NCBI RefSeq assembly: GCF_015476235.1
Contig: NZ_CP064338.1
Location: 1,302,001 to 1,366,000, forward strand
DNA from: Caldimonas thermodepolymerans
GTDB taxonomy: Bacteria > Pseudomonadota > Gammaproteobacteria > Burkholderiales > Burkholderiaceae_C
Direction: 5' to 3'
DNA length: 64,000 nt
The notes below the pieces were generated by a model. That model had not been told where the DNA came from. It did no database searches and saw nothing but the letters and a program-made list of their open reading frames with translations. This document shows, one piece after another, positions 58,986 through 64,000 of this stretch. The position numbers were made by a program, and so were the translations under genes. How positions within the stretch are numbered: position 1 is the first letter of the stretch; every line of letters begins with the position of its first letter.

Positions 58986-61886
58986 ATGTCCCTGTTCGTC
59001 CTTCTGGCCCTGCCATTTCTCGGCAGCCTCGTCGCTGCGCTCCTGCCGACCACCGCGCGCAACCTCGAATCGCTGTGGGCGGCGGGCATCGCCGCCGCGA
59101 TCGCGGTCCCGGTCGCCCTGGCGTTCCCGGAGGTGCGTGACGGCGTCGTCCTGACCGAGCGGCTCGCGTGGATGCCCAGCCTCGGCATCGACCTGGTGCT
59201 GCGGCTGGACGGGTTCGCGTGGATGTTCGCGATGCTGGTCAGCGGCATGGGGCTGCTGGTCATCATCTACGCACGCTATTACCTTTCGCCCGACGACCCG
59301 GCGGCGCGCTTCTACTCGCTGCTGCTCGGCTTCATGGGCGCGATGTTCGGCGTCGTGACCGCCGGCAACCTGATCCAGCTGGTGGTGTTCTGGGAGCTGA
59401 CCAGCGTGTTCTCCTTCCTGCTGATCGGCTACTGGACGCACCGCAAGGACGCCCGGCGCGGGGCGCGCATGGCCTTCACGGTCACGGCCACCGGCGGGCT
59501 GGCGCTGCTGGCCGGCATGCTGCTGCTCGGGCACATGGTCGGCAGCTTCGAGCTGGAGGCCGTGCTGCAGTCGCGCGAGCGCATCGTCGGCCACGCGCTG
59601 TACCCGGTGATGCTGGTGCTGGTGCTGCTGGGGGCGCTGACCAAGAGCGCGCAGTTCCCGTTCCAGTTCTGGCTGCCGCACGCGATGACCGCGCCGACCC
59701 CGGCGTCGGCCTACCTGCACTCGGCCACCATGGTGAAGGCCGGCGTGTTCCTGATGGCCCGGCTGTGGCCGGTGCTGGCCGACACCGACCTGTGGTTCTG
59801 GATCGTCGGCGGGGCCGGGGCGATCACGCTGCTGCTGGGCGCCTACGCGGCGATGTTCCAGCATGACCTCAAGGGCCTGCTGGCCTACTCGACGATCAGC
59901 CACCTGGGCCTGGTCACGCTACTGCTGGGCATGAACAGCCCGCTGGCGGCGGTGGCGGCGGTGTTCCACATGATGAACCACGCGACCTTCAAGGCCTCGC
60001 TGTTCATGTCGGTGGGCATCATCGACCACGAGACCGGCACGCGCGACATGCGGCGGCTCAACGGGCTGTACCGCCACATGCCGATGACCGCCAACCTGGC
60101 CATCGTCGCCTGCGCCGCGATGGCGGGGGTGCCGCTGCTCAACGGGTTCCTCTCGAAGGAGATGTTCTTCGCCGAGACCGTGTTCGTGAGCGCCAGCCCC
60201 GCGGTCGAGTACGGGCTGCCGGCCATCGCGACCATCGCCGGCCTGTTCGCGGTGGTCTACTCGCTGCGCTTCGGCCACGACGTGTTCTTCGACAAGGCGC
60301 CGCTGGAGACGCCGCGCAAGCCGCACGAGCCGGTGCACTGGATGCGCGTGCCGATCGAGCTGCTGGTGCTGGCCTGCCTGGTGGTGGGCATCTTCCCCGA
60401 GTGGTCCATCGGCCCGATGCTGGCCACGGCCGCGGGCCCGGTGGTCGGCGGCGAACTGCCCGAGTACAGCCTGGCGATCTGGCACGGCTTCAACACGCCG
60501 CTGGCGATGAGCCTGGTCGCGATGCTGGGCGGCATCGCCGTCTACATGTTGTTCGGCCACCGGCTGAAATACCGCGCGCGCCGCGGCACGCCGGTGATCC
60601 GCCTGTTCGACGGGCGCCGCATCTTCGAGGCCGCGCTGACGCTCTGCACCGCGTTCGCCCGCCTGATGCTGCGCTGGTTCGGCACGCGGCGCCTGCAGGC
60701 GCAGATGCTGTGCCTGGTGGTGATCGCCGGGCTGGCGGGGCTGGCCTCGGCGCTGATCGTGCCGCTGGCCTGGGGCGACCGGGCCCGGGTGCCGGTCACG
60801 CCCGAGTTCGTCGTGCTGTGGGTGCTGGGCGGCGTCTGCGCGATCGGTGCGGCGTGGCAGGCCAAGTTCCACCGGCTGGCCGCGCTGACCATGCTGAGCG
60901 TGGTCGGCCTGGTGCTGTGCATCACCTTCGCGTGGTTCTCGGCGCCGGACCTGGCGTTGACCCAGCTGGCCGTCGAGGTGGTGACCATGGTGCTGTTCCT
61001 GCTCGGCCTGCGCTGGCTGCCCAAGCGCGTCGAGCAGGACGCGCCGGCGGTCGCGCTGCGCGCCTGGTGGCGCCGCCGGCGCGACCTGCTGCTGGCCGTG
61101 GCGATCGGCGTGGGGCTGGCCGCGCTGTCGTACGCGCTGCTGACGCGCAACGCCCCGCAGTCGATCTCGCCGTTCTTCATCGAGCACGCCCTGCCGCAGG
61201 GCGGTGGCACCAACATCGTCAACGTGATGCTGGTCGACTTCCGGGCCTTCGACACGCTGGGCGAGATCACCGTGCTCGGCGTGGTCGGCGTCACCGTCTA
61301 CGCGCTGCTGCGGCGTTTCCGGCCGCCGCGCGAGGTGATCGACCGCCCGGCCCAGCAGCACGTGGTGCCCGAGGGCGTGTGGAGTGACCTGATGAGCCGC
61401 GAGGGCGAGAACCAGGTGCAGCGCTTCCTGGAGGTGCCGGCGGTGCTGGTGCGCCTGCTGCTGCCGCTGGCCGGCGTGTTCGCCTTCCACCTGTTCATGC
61501 GCGGCCACAACGAGCCGGGCGGCGGCTTCGTCGCCGGGCTGGTGGTCGCGATCGCGTTCATCGCGCAGTACATGGTCAGCGGCACGCGCTGGGTCGAGAC
61601 GCGCATGCACCTCCTGCCGCCGAAGTGGATCGCCGTGGGCCTGATGATCGCGCTGCTCACCGGTGCGGGGGCCATGGCGGTGGGCCATCCCTTCCTGACC
61701 ACGCACACCGCGCACGTCGAGCTGCCGCTGGTCGGCGAGGTGCACCTGCCCAGCGCCGCGCTGTTCGACCTCGGGGTGTTCTCGGTGGTGGTCGGGTCGA
61801 CCCTGCTGCTGCTGACCGCCATCGCGCACCAGTCGCTGCGCGCGCGCCGCCGTCCGGCGGACGAGCATCAACATGGAGAGCATTGA
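58986..61886 (+). CDS. mrpA: Na+/H+ antiporter subunit A fused to subunit B (Mrp/Pha type)
   Basis: A 966-residue polytopic protein. Residues 1 to about 750 are the MrpA part, related to complex I subunit NuoL, with the proton-path lysines in LLGALTKSAQFPFQFWLPHAM. Residues from about 800 are a MrpB domain (RLLLPLAGVFAFHLFMRGHN, GGGFVAGLVVAIAFIAQY). The A-B fusion is the pattern of group 2 Mrp/Pha systems, as in Pseudomonas and rhizobia. The multi-subunit complex exchanges Na+ or K+ for protons in the inner membrane and supports pH and salt tolerance. mrpC follows with no gap. Confidence 0.95.
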   Translation: MSLFVLLALPFLGSLVAALLPTTARNLESLWAAGIAAAIAVPVALAFPEVRDGVVLTERLAWMPSLGIDLVLRLDGFAWMFAMLVSGMGLLVIIYARYYLSPDDPAARFYSLLLGFMGAMFGVVTAGNLIQLVVFWELTSVFSFLLIGYWTHRKDARRGARMAFTVTATGGLALLAGMLLLGHMVGSFELEAVLQSRERIVGHALYPVMLVLVLLGALTKSAQFPFQFWLPHAMTAPTPASAYLHSATMVKAGVFLMARLWPVLADTDLWFWIVGGAGAITLLLGAYAAMFQHDLKGLLAYSTISHLGLVTLLLGMNSPLAAVAAVFHMMNHATFKASLFMSVGIIDHETGTRDMRRLNGLYRHMPMTANLAIVACAAMAGVPLLNGFLSKEMFFAETVFVSASPAVEYGLPAIATIAGLFAVVYSLRFGHDVFFDKAPLETPRKPHEPVHWMRVPIELLVLACLVVGIFPEWSIGPMLATAAGPVVGGELPEYSLAIWHGFNTPLAMSLVAMLGGIAVYMLFGHRLKYRARRGTPVIRLFDGRRIFEAALTLCTAFARLMLRWFGTRRLQAQMLCLVVIAGLAGLASALIVPLAWGDRARVPVTPEFVVLWVLGGVCAIGAAWQAKFHRLAALTMLSVVGLVLCITFAWFSAPDLALTQLAVEVVTMVLFLLGLRWLPKRVEQDAPAVALRAWWRRRRDLLLAVAIGVGLAALSYALLTRNAPQSISPFFIEHALPQGGGTNIVNVMLVDFRAFDTLGEITVLGVVGVTVYALLRRFRPPREVIDRPAQQHVVPEGVWSDLMSREGENQVQRFLEVPAVLVRLLLPLAGVFAFHLFMRGHNEPGGGFVAGLVVAIAFIAQYMVSGTRWVETRMHLLPPKWIAVGLMIALLTGAGAMAVGHPFLTTHTAHVELPLVGEVHLPSAALFDLGVFSVVVGSTLLLLTAIAHQSLRARRRPADEHQHGEH

Positions 61887-62231
61887 ATGGAAGTGGTGGT
61901 GTCCATCGCCATCGGCGTGATGGCCGGAGCCGGGATCTACCTGGTGCTGCGTCCGCGGACGTTCCAGGTGCTGATCGGGCTGTCGCTGCTGTCCTACGCG
62001 GTGAACCTGTTCATCTTCAGCGTCGGCAGCCTCTCGATCGGCAAGGAGCCGATCTACAAGCCCGGCCTGCCGACCGACCTGGCCCACTATGCCGACCCGC
62101 TGCCGCAGTCGCTGGTGCTCACGGCCATCGTGATCGGCTTCGCGACCACCGCGCTGTTCCTCGTGGTGCTGCTGGCGCTGCGCGGCCTGTCGGGCAGCGA
62201 CCATGTCGACGGCCGGGAGGAGCGTGCATGA
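61887..62231 (+). CDS. mrpC: Na+/H+ antiporter subunit C
   Basis: A 114-residue protein with three membrane helices, homologous to NuoK of complex I (LVLRPRTFQVLIGLSLLSYA, IVIGFATTALFLVVLLAL). Its ATG directly follows the mrpA stop and its own stop overlaps mrpD by ATGA. It is an essential membrane subunit of the Mrp complex. Confidence 0.95.
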   Translation: MEVVVSIAIGVMAGAGIYLVLRPRTFQVLIGLSLLSYAVNLFIFSVGSLSIGKEPIYKPGLPTDLAHYADPLPQSLVLTAIVIGFATTALFLVVLLALRGLSGSDHVDGREERA

Positions 62232-63865
62232 CGCCGGACCACCTGGTCGTCGCCCCCATCCTGCTCGCGCTCGGCACCGCGGCGCTGATGCTGCTGCTCG
62301 GCGAAGGTCGCCGGGAACTCAAGTCGGTGCTCAACGTCGTCTCCACGGCCACCGGCCTGGGGCTGGCGATCGCGCTGCTGCGCGCGGTCGACGCCAGCGA
62401 CGCGCCGGCCGCGTTCAGCGTCTACCTGCCCGGCAACTGGCCGGTGCCGTTCGGCATCGTGCTGCTGGCCGACCGGCTCTCGGCCATGATGCTGGTGCTG
62501 GCCGCCAGCCTGGGGCTGGCCTCGCTGCTGTACGCGCTGGCGCGCTGGCAGCACGCCGGGGTGTACTTCCATCTGCTGTTCCAGCTGCAGCTGATGGGCC
62601 TGTACGGGGCCTTCCTGACCGCCGACCTGTTCAACCTGTTCGTGTTCTTCGAGGTGCTGCTGGCGGCCAGCTACGGCCTGCTGCTGCACGGCGGCGGGCT
62701 GGCACGCGTGCGCGCGGGGCTGCACTACATCTCGGTCAACCTGTTCGCCTCGGTGCTGTTCCTGATCGGCGTGGCCATCCTCTACGGCGTGACCGGCACG
62801 CTCAACATGGCCGACATCGCCCAGAAGCTGCCCGACGTGCCGGTCAGCGACCGCGGCCTGCTGCATGCCGGGGCGGCGATCCTCGCGATTGCCTTCCTTG
62901 CCAAGGCGGCGGTGTGGCCGCTCAACTTCTGGCTGCCACCGGCCTACGCCTCGGCCAGCGCGCCGGCGGCCGCCTTGTTCGCCATCCTCACCAAGGTCGG
63001 CGTCTACGCGATCCTGCGGCTGTGGACGCTGTGCTTCCCGGCCACCGCCGGCGCCTCGGCACACTTCGGCAGCGACGTGCTCGTGTGGGGCGGCATGGCG
63101 ACGATGATGTTCGGCGCCTTCGGGATGCTGGCCTCGCAGCAGGTGGCCCGGCTGGCCGGCTTCAGCGTGATCACCTCGTCGGGCACGCTGATCGCGGCGA
63201 TCGGCTTCGATGCCGAGGCGCTCAGCGCCGGCGCGTTGTTCTACCTGGCCAGCTCGACGCTGGCCGGCGGGGCGATCTTCCTGCTGGTCGAGCTGATGGA
63301 GCGCGCCCGCGACGTCGAGATGGGCCCCGAGGAGATCGACGACGGCAAGGATGCGCTGCCCGCGTTCATCGACGGCGAGCCGTTGCCCGGCACCAACCTG
63401 GACGACGACGAGGAGGCGCTGATCGGCCGCGCGATCCCCGCCGCGGTGGCCTTCCTGGGCGTGTCCTTCGCGATGTGCGCGATGATCATCGCGGGGCTGC
63501 CGCCGATGTCCGGCTTCGTCGGCAAGGTCGCGATGCTGTCGGCGCTGCTGGAGCTGGAAGGCACGGCCGCGTGGAGCATGTTCGTGGTGCTGATCGTCTC
63601 CGGGCTGCTCGCCGCCACCGGACTGGTGCGCGTGGGCATCCGCCATTTCTGGACCTCGCAGGACCGGCCGGCGCCGCGGCTGCGGGTCGTCGAATGCCTG
63701 CCCATCGCCGGCCTGCTGGTGGCGGCTGCGGTGATGGTGTTCCAGGCCGAGGCGGTGCTCGGCTACGGCCGCACCACGGCCCGCGGCCTGCATGAGCCGA
63801 CGCTGTACATCGAGGCCGTGACGGGCACGAAACCCGTCGAACCCATGACGAAAGGCACGCCGTGA
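62228..63865 (+). CDS. mrpD: Na+/H+ antiporter subunit D
   Basis: A 545-residue NuoN/NuoM-like membrane protein with about 14 helices; conserved parts include FNLFVFFEVLLAASYGLLL and FLAKAAVWPLNFWLPPAYA. A hydrophilic, acidic insert (about residues 360-395, DDGKDALPAFIDGE) is typical of the Pha/Mrp group 2 type. It is coupled to mrpC and mrpE by ATGA/GTGA overlaps. Confidence 0.95.
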   Translation: MTPDHLVVAPILLALGTAALMLLLGEGRRELKSVLNVVSTATGLGLAIALLRAVDASDAPAAFSVYLPGNWPVPFGIVLLADRLSAMMLVLAASLGLASLLYALARWQHAGVYFHLLFQLQLMGLYGAFLTADLFNLFVFFEVLLAASYGLLLHGGGLARVRAGLHYISVNLFASVLFLIGVAILYGVTGTLNMADIAQKLPDVPVSDRGLLHAGAAILAIAFLAKAAVWPLNFWLPPAYASASAPAAALFAILTKVGVYAILRLWTLCFPATAGASAHFGSDVLVWGGMATMMFGAFGMLASQQVARLAGFSVITSSGTLIAAIGFDAEALSAGALFYLASSTLAGGAIFLLVELMERARDVEMGPEEIDDGKDALPAFIDGEPLPGTNLDDDEEALIGRAIPAAVAFLGVSFAMCAMIIAGLPPMSGFVGKVAMLSALLELEGTAAWSMFVVLIVSGLLAATGLVRVGIRHFWTSQDRPAPRLRVVECLPIAGLLVAAAVMVFQAEAVLGYGRTTARGLHEPTLYIEAVTGTKPVEPMTKGTP

Positions 63866-64000
63866 GAAAGAAGCTGCTGCCCTCGCCGGGCCTGTCGTTC
63901 GGCATCTTCTGCGGCTGGCTGCTGCTGGCGCGCAGCCAGAGTGCCGGCCACATCGTGCTGGCCGCGCTGCTGGCGGTCGTGATGCCGTTGCTGATGTCGC
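63862..64000 (+). CDS. mrpE: Na+/H+ antiporter subunit E (5' part; continues beyond window)
   Basis: The first 46 codons begin at GTG 63862, overlapping the mrpD stop. The sequence KKLLPSPGLSFGIFCGWLL and GHIVLAALLAVVMPLLMS matches the N-terminus of MrpE, a two-helix inner-membrane subunit required for complex assembly. The rest of the operon (F and G) is expected beyond the window edge. Confidence 0.85.
   Translation, partial: MRKKLLPSPGLSFGIFCGWLLLARSQSAGHIVLAALLAVVMPLLMS

Overview
This window is a stretch of a GC-rich betaproteobacterial chromosome, most likely order Burkholderiales. The basis is the uniformly high GC, the gene order gyrA-serC-pheA-tyrA-aroA/cmk-rpsA-ihfB, the tmRNA tag ANDERFALAA, and close family resemblance of many small proteins to Burkholderiales conserved hypotheticals. 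A contiguous xylose-isomerase regulon would fit a Caldimonas/Schlegelella-like organism, but that genus-level guess is inference only. No insertion sequence, prophage, CRISPR array, rRNA or ordinary tRNA gene is visible.

Layout. 1-3.2 kb: the 3' end of dnaE, a His-rich secreted small protein and a patatin-like lipase. 3.2-16 kb: a minus-strand housekeeping block running gyrA, DUF2059 protein, serC, pheA, tyrA, fused aroA-cmk, rpsA, ihfB, lapA, lapB and a ComEA-like HhH protein. 16-19 kb: ompA-like gene, ubiG, gph and ssrA (tmRNA). 19-23.5 kb: a PepSY/ferric-reductase unit divergent from a PepSY-response regulator-histidine kinase operon. 23.5-30.6 kb: a truncated GFA gene, DUF502 protein, small hypotheticals, the ybhP-clsB-ybhN membrane-lipid operon, a lipoprotein, and a cold-shock gene followed by a small conserved gene and infA. 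30.7-36 kb: AraC regulator/NAD(P)-binding protein pair, a diguanylate cyclase and a zinc alcohol dehydrogenase.

36-41.6 kb: a four-gene, translationally coupled operon joining a small membrane protein, a sodium:solute-symporter-like histidine kinase, a single-domain response regulator, and a membrane PAS/pseudokinase protein ending in a DEDDh 3'-5' exonuclease. This is the most unusual system in the window. It is followed by a glutathione S-transferase remnant. 41.9-46.7 kb: an MFS transporter with an extra C-terminal domain, a two-gene multihaem cytochrome c operon and a ketopantoate-reductase-like gene.

46.7-55.1 kb: a complete xylose catabolic regulon (ROK regulator, XylF, XylH, a half-size XylG, XylB, XylA, GalM) with recognisable operator-like sequences upstream. 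55.1-59 kb: an AraC regulator divergent from an IorAB-type molybdenum aldehyde oxidoreductase. 59-64 kb: the start of a Mrp/Pha-type Na+/H+ antiporter operon (fused A-B, C, D, and the start of E), cut by the window edge.

Across the window several genes carry a -10-like hexamer only 6-9 bases before the start codon, suggesting leaderless or nearly leaderless mRNAs. Many genes in operons overlap by ATGA or GTGA, pointing to translational coupling.
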